Below are positions 6,535 to 13,356 of a stretch of 13,356 nt of DNA, one piece after another. The position numbers and the translations under genes were made by a program. The stretch covers positions 1 through 13,356 of the forward strand of contig JACQXT010000228.1 of assembly GCA_016208665.1 (NCBI GenBank). Reading direction: 5' to 3'. The notes beneath the pieces are model-generated. The model saw only the letters and a list, made by a program, of their open reading frames with translations. It did no database searches and was not told where the DNA came from. Numbering within the stretch: position 1 is the stretch's first letter; the number at the start of each line of letters is the position of its first letter. Source of the stretch: Chitinivibrionia bacterium (GTDB lineage: Bacteria; Krumholzibacteriota; Krumholzibacteriia; WVZY01).

Positions 6535-8153
6535 ATGCACCACAGGACCGGCCCCCTCGAATCACAACAGGACGATTTCGAGCGTTTCCGCAACCTTTCG
6601 TACGAGCTGCTCATGTATTCGACCCGGGGACTCCTGAGAAAGGATTTTCTCCCCGCAGTCGCGGAGAAAATCAGGGAGCACGCCGATTGCGATGCCGTGG
6701 AAGTCTGGGTCAAGGAGGGATCGGATAAACACTTTCGATGTTCCGTCGCCCGCTCGCGCCGCACTCCCTTGGAATTCGTTCTGATACCTTGTTCTCTAGG
6801 CGAAGAGAAGAATCAGGCGCCCCCCGGAGGCCGCGGATTACACATGGAACGGGTATGTTCGTCCGTCATCATGAGCAGGAGAGGCGAGCTGTATCCCCAC
6901 CTCACCGAGCGCGGCAGTTACTGGACGGACGGCTCCGGCGATTCGACGCAGTCAAACGGAGTTGCCGGCGCGAACCGCTTGCCTCCAGACGCGGACGGCT
7001 CTCAGGCGGGCACGGGTGGAGCCGATAGCTATCGGAGCATCGCGATCATTCCCGTCCGGCTCGAAGAAGAATGCATCGGACTCCTGCAGCTCAAGAGCTC
7101 GCAGCCGGGTGTTTTCTCCGCCCATGACATACATTTCTACGAGGAGATATCGGCGATTCTGGGAGTCGCGCTCTCCCACCAGTACGCGAGGATCGAGCTG
7201 AGGGAGCGGATCAAAGAGATCACGTGCCTCTACGAAATTGCTCGGGTCATGGCGCAGCCGGGCATATCGTTCGCCGGTGTCGTGCAGAGCATCGCCGACC
7301 TTCTTCCTCCCGCATGGCTCTATCCGGAAATCGCCTGCGCGCGCATCGTGCTGAACGGCGACTCATACACGACGAACGGGTACCGCGAATCGCCGCATCG
7401 CCTGGTATCCGATATCGTCGTCGACAAGGAGAAGGTCGGATTCGTGGAAGTCGCGTATCTGGAACATAAGATCGACCTGGATGAAGGGCCGTTTCTTGTG
7501 GAAGAGCGTAGTCTCATCGACAATGTTGCGCGGGAAGTGGCCGGGTTCTACGAATGGACGCAGGCGGAGAAGGCGAAAGCGTCGCTCGAAGACCAGCTCC
7601 GGCATGCCGACCGGCTCGCCACGATCGGCCAGCTCGCCGCCGGCGTGGCGCACGAGCTCAACGAGCCCCTGGGCAATATCCTGGGCTTCGCGCAGCTCGC
7701 GAAGAAAGTCCCGGAGCTGCCCGTCCATGCGGCGAAGTATCTGCACAACATCGAAACCGCCTCGCTCAACGCCAGAAACATCATAAAAAAACTCATGGCA
7801 TTCGCGCGCCAGCTGCCGCCCAAGAAGGTGCGCGTGGACCTGAATGCCGTGCTCTCGGAGAGCATATCCTTTTTCGAGGGACGGTGCGCGAAGGCCGGGA
7901 TTCATCTCGAGCGGCGGCTCTCCGGCGACCTGCCGCCGGTCACGGTCGATCCCGGACAGATCATTCAAGTGCTCGTGAATCTCGTCGTCAACGCGATCCA
8001 AGCCATGCCCGGAGGCGGAACTCTTACCATAGAAACGGGCGCCGTGGAAAAGGGAGTGTGTCTTTCCATCGAAGATACGGGAACCGGGGATCGAAATTCG
8101 TCGTCTGCCTGCCGCTCGCGGATGCGGCAAAGCCGGCCGGGGGAACGGAATGA
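6535..8153 (+). pseudogene. GAF-type sensor histidine kinase, ATP-binding domain lost by internal deletion and frameshift
   Basis: I chose the ATG at 6535, preceded by GGGGGA; an ATG at 6505 with GGAAG is also possible. Two GAF-like regions (about 20-215 and 225-340, the first with a low-complexity insert near 133-165) are followed by a linker helix and a HisKA domain: GVAHELNEPLGNILGF with phosphoacceptor His373. The N box, NLVVNAIQAMPGGG, centres on Asn486, and the G1 box is EDTGTG (513-518). Then the frame breaks. At 8088 the other frame continues with GSKFVVCLPL and ends in TGA at 8151-8153, overlapping the regulator's ATG. The roughly 50 residues normally between DTGTG and this last strand, including the F and G2 boxes, are absent. 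The missing length must be one more than a multiple of three. As read, the frame runs on to 8247 into nonsense, so kinase activity is very unlikely. The protein has no membrane span, so it was a cytoplasmic sensor. Confidence 0.85.
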
Positions 8154-9502
8154 AACACGACGCGGAGAAAGAACGCATACTCATCGTGGACGATTCCCCG
8201 GAAACGCTCGAGCTTCTGGAGCGAAACCTGAAATCCGAGGGTTATGACGTATTCACCGCCGCCGGCGTTTCCGAAGCCATCGCACTCCTCGACGAAACGC
8301 ATGCCGATCTCGTCATCACCGATTACAAGATGCCGAAGAGCTCCGGGATGGATCTCATCAGGTATGTCCGCGAGAATCTCAGGAACACCGAAGTGATGAT
8401 GATCACCGGGTATGCGACCGTCGAAGGCGCCGTGGAGGCGATCAAAGCCGGCGCGGAGGAGTACCTCACAAAGCCGTTCACGGACGAGGAACTCTTCGCG
8501 GCGGTGCGGACCGCCCTGGAGAAACTGAAGCTGCGGATCGCCGGCCAGGACCGGATTCCGGAATCCATCAAATCGCGCTACGGCCTCCTCGGCGAGTCGG
8601 ACGCCATGAGGCAGGTGTACGGCGCCATCGCCAAGGCGGCATTGACTCCCGCGACGGTGCTCATCACCGGGCAGAGCGGCACGGGCAAGGAGCTCGTCGC
8701 GCGGGCAATCCACTACAGCAGCAAGCGCGCCTCCGCACCGTTCGTTCCGGTGAACTGCGGGGGCATCCCCGAGAGTCTTCTGGAGAGCGAACTCTTCGGA
8801 TACGTCAAGGGAGCGTTCACCGGAGCCATCGAATCCCGCGCCGGTTTCTTTCAGACGGCGGACGGAGGCACTATTTTTTTGGACGAGGTCAGCGAAACGA
8901 GCCTCGCCATGCAAGTCAAGCTCCTCAGGGTTCTGCAGGAAAAGGAAATCTGCATGGTGGGCTCCACGCAGCCGCGCAAGGTCAACGTGCGCATCCTCGC
9001 TGCGACGAACAAGGATCTTCTGGGCCTCGTGAAGAAAGGGAGCTTTCGGGAAGACTTGTTCTACCGCCTGAATGTCATCGAAATCGCCATTCCCCGTTTG
9101 CGCGACCGGGCGGAGGACATCATCCTTCTCGTCAGACATTTTGCCCGGAAATTTGCGGCTGAAGTGGAGAAATCCGAGCCGCGGTTCTCCGACAAGGCCC
9201 TCTCGATTCTCAGAAACTACGCATGGCCGGGCAACGTGCGCGAGCTCGAGAACGTGATTCATAGTCTCGTCGTCATGACCGACTCCGATACGATCGACGT
9301 GCCCGACCTGCCGGACCTCATGCGCTATACCGGCGCTCGGGAGGACGGGCTGCACCGCACGCTGGACGAAGTGGAAGCGTTGCATATCCGCAACGTACTC
9401 GCGTCCGTGGGCGGCAACAAGACCCGGGCCGCGGAGATCCTCGGGATCGACCGGAAGACTCTTCGCGAGAAAATGAAACGGTTGCAGACCGGACCGTTGT
9501 AA
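8150..9502 (+). CDS. NtrC-type sigma-54-dependent response regulator
   Basis: The product is 450 residues and looks complete. The ATG at 8150 overlaps the ancestral kinase stop as ATGA, with GGGGGA five bases upstream, so translation was coupled to the kinase. The receiver domain (8-120) has the acidic pair Asp14-Asp15, phosphoacceptor Asp58 (VITDYKMP), Thr86 and Lys108 (TKPF). The AAA+ domain (about 145-380) has Walker A GQSGTGKE (174-181), an intact GAFTGA loop (221-226) that contacts sigma-54, and Walker B IFLDE with Asp245. The Fis-type helix-turn-helix is at about 421-444 (NKTRAAEILGIDRKTLREKM). It should bind an enhancer-like dyad and activate a sigma-54 promoter. Candidate sites for both lie just downstream, before the redox operon at 9887. 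All key residues are present, in contrast to the damaged kinase. Confidence 0.95.
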   Translation: MKHDAEKERILIVDDSPETLELLERNLKSEGYDVFTAAGVSEAIALLDETHADLVITDYKMPKSSGMDLIRYVRENLRNTEVMMITGYATVEGAVEAIKAGAEEYLTKPFTDEELFAAVRTALEKLKLRIAGQDRIPESIKSRYGLLGESDAMRQVYGAIAKAALTPATVLITGQSGTGKELVARAIHYSSKRASAPFVPVNCGGIPESLLESELFGYVKGAFTGAIESRAGFFQTADGGTIFLDEVSETSLAMQVKLLRVLQEKEICMVGSTQPRKVNVRILAATNKDLLGLVKKGSFREDLFYRLNVIEIAIPRLRDRAEDIILLVRHFARKFAAEVEKSEPRFSDKALSILRNYAWPGNVRELENVIHSLVVMTDSDTIDVPDLPDLMRYTGAREDGLHRTLDEVEALHIRNVLASVGGNKTRAAEILGIDRKTLREKMKRLQTGPL

Positions 9503-9550
9503 TAGTTTCCGCTCGTGAACCAAGCAACCACCACCTGCGCGCTAACGGGT

Positions 9551-9587
9551 AATATTTCCCCACTGGGGAGATATTCCCCGGTAGGGA
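9551..9587. promoter_or_regulatory. Two tandem dyads, candidate enhancer sites for the NtrC-type regulator
   Basis: A 25-base near-perfect palindrome (9551-9575, centre 9563, one T-G mismatch in twelve pairs) contains TCCCCACTGGGGA. Eighteen bases on, 9575-9587 repeats the plan as TCCCCGGTAGGGA, giving TCCCC-N4-GGGA twice on nearly the same helical face. The pair lies about 170-195 bases upstream of the start expected from the sigma-54-like element at 9732, a normal enhancer distance. Which protein binds is inference from the neighbouring regulator gene. Confidence 0.6.
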
Positions 9588-9731
9588 TCCTGGCCGGTGA
9601 CTTTTTCCATACTCCTTGATAACCACTTCATCCGCCGATGATGTCTTGTAACAAGCTGTAATAATATCAGTTAGCAAAGTGCTGCCGTCGCGTCCTCCCT
9701 GCTCCAGGCCGCCTTTCATAATACTCATTGC

Positions 9732-9747
9732 TGGCACAAGGATTGAT
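9732..9747 (+). promoter_or_regulatory. Sigma-54-like -24/-12 promoter
   Basis: TGGCAC (9732-9737), five bases, then TTGAT (9743-9747). This matches the sigma-54 consensus TGGCAC-N5-TTGCW except for C to A in the -12 element, a position that is usually important. Expected transcription start is near 9757-9759, ahead of the redox operon. It overlaps the FNR-type box, so one of the two readings may be wrong or the overlap may be regulatory. Confidence 0.45.
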
Positions 9748-9756
9748 GTATATCAA
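9743..9756. promoter_or_regulatory. Perfect FNR/CRP-type box TTGAT-N4-ATCAA
   Basis: TTGATGTATATCAA matches the FNR consensus at all ten specified bases and is a perfect inverted repeat centred at 9749.5. If it activates from -41.5, transcription would start near 9791, with TATGGA (9783-9788) near the expected -10. It lies 130 bases before the first gene of the NuoE/NuoF operon, which fits anaerobic control. A repressor role over the overlapping sigma-54-like element is equally possible. Confidence 0.6.
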
Positions 9757-9783
9757 CACTGCCGGGCCTGACCAGGAGCGGCT

Positions 9784-9846
9784 ATGGAGGATTTCCGTAT
9801 GCAGGCCGGCAGGTATAACCATCGAGAGACAGACCCCCTTCCATGA
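9784..9846 (+). CDS. Possible 20-codon leader peptide upstream of the redox operon
   Basis: An ATG at 9784 with AGGAG (9774-9778) five bases upstream opens a frame of 20 codons starting MEDFRMQAGR and ending in TGA at 9844-9846. It has no run of one amino acid, membrane span or Cys motif. It would lie in the leader only if transcription starts at the sigma-54-like site, not at the FNR-type start near 9791. The rest of the gene-free stretch 9503-9886 shows nothing beyond the listed regulatory sites and a short CTTGTAACAAG palindrome at 9645-9655. It may be a chance frame. Confidence 0.2.
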   Translation: MEDFRMQAGRYNHRETDPLP

Positions 9847-9886
9847 GTGCGGGTAGAAAAACCTCAATCGCCAAGGAAACGAACCG

Positions 9887-10093
9887 ATGACTCGAAATCC
9901 CTCCGAGTTTGGGAACGGCCGCGGGAAGCAATCGCCCGGCGGGCGCGAAGACGGAAAGCAGCGCGCGAGAAATTGCCGGGAGTTCAAAGGATTGTGCATC
10001 AACTGCGCAAAGCGCGAGACCTGTCTTCTCCCGGAGTGCGAGGGAGGCGTATGGCATTGCGAGCAATACGTGGAAGAAGGACGAACGTCGTAA
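9887..10093 (+). CDS. Small Cys-rich protein, first gene of the redox operon
   Basis: The product is 68 residues. AAGGAA lies eight bases before the ATG. The first 30 residues are polar, basic and probably disordered. The C-terminal half carries CINCAKRETC followed by GGVWHCEQY, giving Cys37-x2-Cys40-x5-Cys46 and Cys58, with an extra Cys51. Four spaced Cys suggest a zinc or iron-sulfur site. I do not recognise a named family, although short proteins with a C-x2-C-x5-C then GGVWHCEEY-like ending do occur next to NuoE/NuoF-type genes. It ends 11 bases before the NuoE-like gene, so the two are very probably co-transcribed. A role as a small metal-binding or electron-transfer accessory is inference from the Cys pattern and position. 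Confidence 0.75.
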   Translation: MTRNPSEFGNGRGKQSPGGREDGKQRARNCREFKGLCINCAKRETCLLPECEGGVWHCEQYVEEGRTS

Positions 10094-10104
10094 CACCTGA
10101 ATCA

Positions 10105-10971
10105 ATGAACGGGAAGGACATGAAAACGGAAAAATCTGAAGCCCCTCATGCAAACGTCGGCGGAGACGAAGAGGGCATCATCGCCCGCATCGAGCGCGTG
10201 CAGGCGACCTATGGCTATCTTCCGCAAGACAAGCTGAAAATGATCGCCGAAGAGACGGGGCGCTCGCTCGTCGACATATACGGCGTTGCGACATTCTACA
10301 AGGCGTTCAGCCTCAAACCGCGGGGCAAGCACCTCATCTCCGTGTGTCTGGGAACTGCCTGCCATGTGCATGGCGGACCTCGGATCGCGGAAACATTCCA
10401 GCAGGAACTGGGCATACGCTCAGGCGAGACGACGCCCGACAGGGAGTTTTCTCTGGAGACGGTGAACTGTCTGGGAGCGTGCGCTCTGGGCCCCGTGGCG
10501 GTGGCGGATGGGCATTATTTTTCCAAAGTCAGGACGTCGCAGGTGAAGGACATCATACAGAAGACAAAGAAAGGGCTCGACCTGATCGAAGTCGAAACGG
10601 ATGCGAGGGTATTCCCGGTGGAAGTGAGCTGCGCGAGGTGCAACCACAGCCTCATGGATCCGCGTCACGTGCTCGACGGCCGGCCTGCCATCAGAGTGAC
10701 CGTGTCGTTCGGCACCAAACACGGCTGGCTGGCTCTCTCGAGCCTGTACGGAAGCTTCCGGGTGGTTTCCGAATATGCGATTCCCGCCGACGAAATCGTG
10801 CATATGTTCTGCCCGCATTGCCATGCGGAACTCATCGGCGGAGGCAAGTGCAGCGAATGCGGCGCCCACATGGTGCCCATGATCGTTCGCGGCGGCGGCG
10901 TCGTTCAGATTTGCGCGCGCCGCGGATGCCGAGGCCACATGCTGGACACGGGCGGCGTGCCGCTGGGGTAG
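10105..10971 (+). CDS. NuoE/HydC-like [2Fe-2S] thioredoxin-fold protein with zinc-ribbon C-terminal extension
   Basis: The product is 288 residues from the ATG at 10105; this start has a weak ribosome site, and the next ATG (10120) has GGGAAGG too close to it. Residues 20-165 are a complex I 24 kDa-type domain: helical IERVQATYGYLPQDKL, VDIYGVATFYKAF, then the four cluster ligands Cys81 and Cys86 (CLGTACHVHGG) and Cys122 and Cys126 (CLGACALGP). Such subunits carry electrons beside a NuoF-type flavoprotein. The remaining 120 residues are not part of normal NuoE. They hold CARC (176-179), a zinc-ribbon-like Cys236-x2-Cys239-x9-Cys249-x2-Cys252, and a late CARRGC (270-275). The NuoF-GltD gene follows 50 bases on. 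The NuoE call is strong; the tail's function is unknown. Confidence 0.9.
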   Translation: MNGKDMKTEKSEAPHANVGGDEEGIIARIERVQATYGYLPQDKLKMIAEETGRSLVDIYGVATFYKAFSLKPRGKHLISVCLGTACHVHGGPRIAETFQQELGIRSGETTPDREFSLETVNCLGACALGPVAVADGHYFSKVRTSQVKDIIQKTKKGLDLIEVETDARVFPVEVSCARCNHSLMDPRHVLDGRPAIRVTVSFGTKHGWLALSSLYGSFRVVSEYAIPADEIVHMFCPHCHAELIGGGKCSECGAHMVPMIVRGGGVVQICARRGCRGHMLDTGGVPLG

Positions 10972-11021
10972 TACCGGAGTACAAACGTGCTTCTTCGAGC
11001 ATTTCAGAGAAAGGTGTAGCG

Positions 11022-13356
11022 GTGAGCAAACTTTCAACAGTGTCGGAGTTCATCGAGTTTCGCAGGCGCATCCAAGGCGATACCAGGCTCCAGTACGACA
11101 TGCCGACCCTGGTCGTGTGCGCCGGAACGGGCGGGCAGGCAAGCGGCTCGAACGACATCCTGCGCATCATCAAGCGATACATTCTCGATCGAAGACTCCA
11201 GACGAAAATCAAACTGCGCGTGACGGGCTGTCAGGGATTCTGCGAAATGGATCCGTTCATCGTCGTCGAACCCGGCCGCCATCTGTACCCAAAGCTCAAG
11301 ATGGAAGACGTTCCGCGGGTGATCGATGCGGCCGTGGGCGGTTTCGTCGACGAGAGTCTCATTTACCGGGATCCCTCGGAGAAGAAACTGTACCAAAACC
11401 AGGATGACATTCCCTTCTTCAAGAAACAGAAGCGCCTGATTCTGGGGAACAATCAGAGGCTGGATCCCATACGCATCTTCAATTATATGGAGATCGACGG
11501 ATATGCGGCCACGGAGAAGGTGTTGTCGAATATCGATCCCGGATGGATCGTCGAGGAAGTAAAGAAATCGGGACTGCGGGGGCGCGGGGGGGCCGGATTC
11601 CCGACCGGCAGGAAGTGGGAGCTCGCCCGGGCGTCGGGAAACGGCACGGGGCAGAAGTATATCGTCTGCAACGCGGACGAAGGAGATCCCGGCGCCTACA
11701 TGGACCGGAGCCTGCTGGAAGGCAATCCGCATGCAATCATAGAGGGCCTCCTGATCGGCGGCATCGCCATCGGCGCCGCGCAGGGCATCATCTATGTGCG
11801 AAGCGAATATCCCATTGCGATCAAACACACCATCATCGCCCTTCGCCAGGCGCGCGACCTGGGTCTTTTGGGCGCGGACATTCTCGGCACCGGCATCGAC
11901 TTCGACATCAGGATCGTACGAGGCGCGGGCGCATTCGTGTGCGGCGAGGAAACGGCGCTCATCAGGTCGGTGGAAGGGTTCACGGGAGAGCCGCGGCAGC
12001 GGCCGCCGTATCCGATCGAACGGGGAATCGGCGGGAATCCGACCTGCATCAACAACGTCGAAACGCTGGCCAACATCCCGTTGATCATCAATCACGGCGC
12101 CGAGGCCTATGCCAGAGTCGGCGTTCCGGGAAACACGGGAACCAAGATATTTTCGCTGGTCGGCAAGATCGCAAATACGGGACTCGTCGAGGTCCCGCTG
12201 GGCATCAAGATATCGGAAGTCGTCTACGACATCGGCGGCGGGGCGAGCGGCCGCGCGAAAATAAAAGCCGTCCAGACAGGGGGGCCGTCGGGAGGATGCA
12301 TCCCCGCCCGCATGTTCGACCTGCCCATCGATTACGACAGCCTGGTGAAGGCGGGATCCATCATGGGTTCGGGCGGCATGATCGTCATGGACGAGAATAC
12401 ATGCATGGTGGACGTCGCCAGGTACTTCATGCGTTTCCTCAAGGACGAGTCGTGCGGAAAATGCTTTACGTGCCGCAAGGGCACACAGCGCATGTTCGAG
12501 ATACTCGACGACGTCTCCACGGGCAAGGCGAAAATGGAGGATCTGCAGCTCCTCGAGGACCTGGCCCACGTCGTGAGAGACACGTCGATGTGCGGCCTGG
12601 GGCAATCGGCGCCGAATCCGGTGCTCAGCACGCTGCGGTATTTCCGCGAGGAGTATGAACGCCACATCCGCGACAAGCGGTGCGACGCGTTCGTATGCAA
12701 GGATCTTGTGGGCGCCCCGTGCCAGTCCGCGTGTCCCCTGGGGACCGAGGCATGGCGCTATGTCGCCCATATCGGCCGCGGAGAATACGAAGAAGCCTAC
12801 CGCGCCATCCGGGAACCCAATCCGTTTCCCTCGGTGTGCGCGCGCGTTTGCCACCATCCGTGCGAGTCGAAATGCCGCGCCGGCGCCACGGGCGGCGACG
12901 CGGTCGCCATACGGGCCTTGAAGCGTTTCGTCACGGACCGGATGGAGCCGTCGTCGTTCAAGCCGAAGCGGGAGAAATGGTCCGGCAAGGCCGTTCCGAA
13001 GGTCGCGATCATCGGCGCCGGGCCGGCGGGATTGACCGCGGCGCATTACCTCTCCCTCAAGGGAGCCGCGGTGACGGTCTTCGAAGCGGAAAAGGCGCCG
13101 GGCGGCATGCTCACCTGCGCCATACCGTCGTACCGCCTGCCCCGCGAGACGATCGAGAAAGAAATCGACGCATTGCTCAATGAAAATATCACGCTCACGT
13201 GCGGCGCCGCCCTCGGACGGGACGTGACCATAGACGGGTTGTTCGAGGAGGGCTATGAAGCGGTGCTCATTTCCATCGGCGCGCACAAGAGCAAGCCGCT
13301 CAAACTGGAAAACGAGTATGTGGAAGGAGTGTTCGCCTCCATCGATTTCCTGAAGG
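11022..13356 (+). CDS. NuoF-GltD fusion: NADH-binding FMN/FeS subunit joined to an FAD-dependent oxidoreductase, 3' end outside window
   Basis: The frame is open for 778 codons from a GTG at 11022, with AAAGG seven bases upstream. Residues 25-110 are a thioredoxin-like [2Fe-2S] domain with Cys33, Cys70 and Cys74 (VTGCQGFC); the expected fourth ligand is Gly38 (CAGTGGQASGS). Residues 170-530 are NuoF: FMN loop GLRGRGGAGFPTG (184-196), NADEGDPGAYMDRSLLEGNPH-type NADH site, GAFVCGEETAL, and a [4Fe-4S] site at Cys478, Cys481, Cys484 and Cys524. From about 550 a GltD/NfnB-like part begins, with a Cys-rich dicluster region (GAPCQSACPLG, then CARVCHHPCESKC) and an FAD motif GAGPAG (665-670). GltD-type subunits use NADPH, so the fusion could link two nicotinamide pools or bifurcate electrons. 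Known relatives work in soluble hydrogenase or formate dehydrogenase complexes; the partner here is unknown. Confidence 0.93.
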   Translation, partial: MSKLSTVSEFIEFRRRIQGDTRLQYDMPTLVVCAGTGGQASGSNDILRIIKRYILDRRLQTKIKLRVTGCQGFCEMDPFIVVEPGRHLYPKLKMEDVPRVIDAAVGGFVDESLIYRDPSEKKLYQNQDDIPFFKKQKRLILGNNQRLDPIRIFNYMEIDGYAATEKVLSNIDPGWIVEEVKKSGLRGRGGAGFPTGRKWELARASGNGTGQKYIVCNADEGDPGAYMDRSLLEGNPHAIIEGLLIGGIAIGAAQGIIYVRSEYPIAIKHTIIALRQARDLGLLGADILGTGIDFDIRIVRGAGAFVCGEETALIRSVEGFTGEPRQRPPYPIERGIGGNPTCINNVETLANIPLIINHGAEAYARVGVPGNTGTKIFSLVGKIANTGLVEVPLGIKISEVVYDIGGGASGRAKIKAVQTGGPSGGCIPARMFDLPIDYDSLVKAGSIMGSGGMIVMDENTCMVDVARYFMRFLKDESCGKCFTCRKGTQRMFEILDDVSTGKAKMEDLQLLEDLAHVVRDTSMCGLGQSAPNPVLSTLRYFREEYERHIRDKRCDAFVCKDLVGAPCQSACPLGTEAWRYVAHIGRGEYEEAYRAIREPNPFPSVCARVCHHPCESKCRAGATGGDAVAIRALKRFVTDRMEPSSFKPKREKWSGKAVPKVAIIGAGPAGLTAAHYLSLKGAAVTVFEAEKAPGGMLTCAIPSYRLPRETIEKEIDALLNENITLTCGAALGRDVTIDGLFEEGYEAVLISIGAHKSKPLKLENEYVEGVFASIDFLK

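Noticed and set aside
8154..8247. The C-terminal tail of the kinase frame as a real extension
   Set aside because: Past 8088 the residues are basic and low in hydrophobic content and overlap the regulator's receiver domain out of frame. The other frame supplies the proper last strand of the kinase domain.
8024..9523. A 499-codon open frame on the minus strand
   Set aside because: It is antisense to the response regulator, which has every expected catalytic residue; the minus frame has a shadow composition and no motif.
9645..9655. CTTGTAACAAG palindrome as an operator
   Set aside because: It is an 11-base perfect inverted repeat, but there is a single short copy with no matching second site and no family I can name.
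11034..13286. A 750-codon open frame on the minus strand
   Set aside because: It is fully antisense to the NuoF-GltD gene, whose conserved motifs run the entire length. The long frame comes from GC-rich codon use, and it shows no recognisable domain.

Overview
The window is GC-rich bacterial DNA with dense coding on both strands. It carries no rRNA, tRNA, transposase or CRISPR that I can see. An anaerobic or facultatively anaerobic, sigma-54-using bacterium is the best inference. The reasons are an NtrC-type activator, a perfect FNR-type box, and a NuoE/NuoF-GltD flavin and iron-sulfur module of the kind common in anaerobes. The sequence does not settle the phylum.

Layout. (1) 1-1064, minus: the N-terminal part of a BaiN/HI0933-type flavoprotein that runs off the left edge. 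(2) 1197-2781, plus: a secreted, probably lipid-anchored trypsin-like serine protease, a strong terminator, then a small exported protein that is a free-standing copy of the protease's own N-terminal domain. (3) 2863-4404, minus: a membrane protein fused to a spermidine-synthase-like methyltransferase fold. (4) 4405-4729: a gene-free stretch with a degenerate tandem repeat of about 20 bp and a possible promoter. (5) 4730-6473, plus: a LeuT-like sodium-coupled amino acid transporter and, 13 bases downstream, a 42-residue single-span protein resembling the small subunit of MetP/MetS-type transporters. (6) 6535-9502, plus: a two-component pair. The histidine kinase has lost the heart of its ATP-binding domain and is frameshifted, while its sigma-54 response regulator is intact. 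(7) 9503-9886: a regulatory intergenic region with two tandem dyads, a sigma-54-like -24/-12 element and an overlapping perfect FNR-type box. (8) 9887-13356, plus: a Cys-rich small protein, a NuoE-like [2Fe-2S] protein with an added zinc-ribbon tail, and a NuoF-GltD fusion that runs off the right edge.

How the genes may work together. The two-component system lies directly upstream of the redox operon. The intergenic region holds both enhancer-like dyads and a sigma-54-like promoter, so I infer that the NtrC-type regulator, probably together with an FNR/CRP-family protein, controls the NuoE/NuoF-GltD module. That module looks like the NAD(P)H-handling part of a soluble, possibly electron-bifurcating oxidoreductase. 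Any catalytic partner (NuoG-like, hydrogenase, formate dehydrogenase or other) would lie to the right of this window. The kinase deletion raises the question of how the regulator is now activated, unless the deletion is an assembly error.
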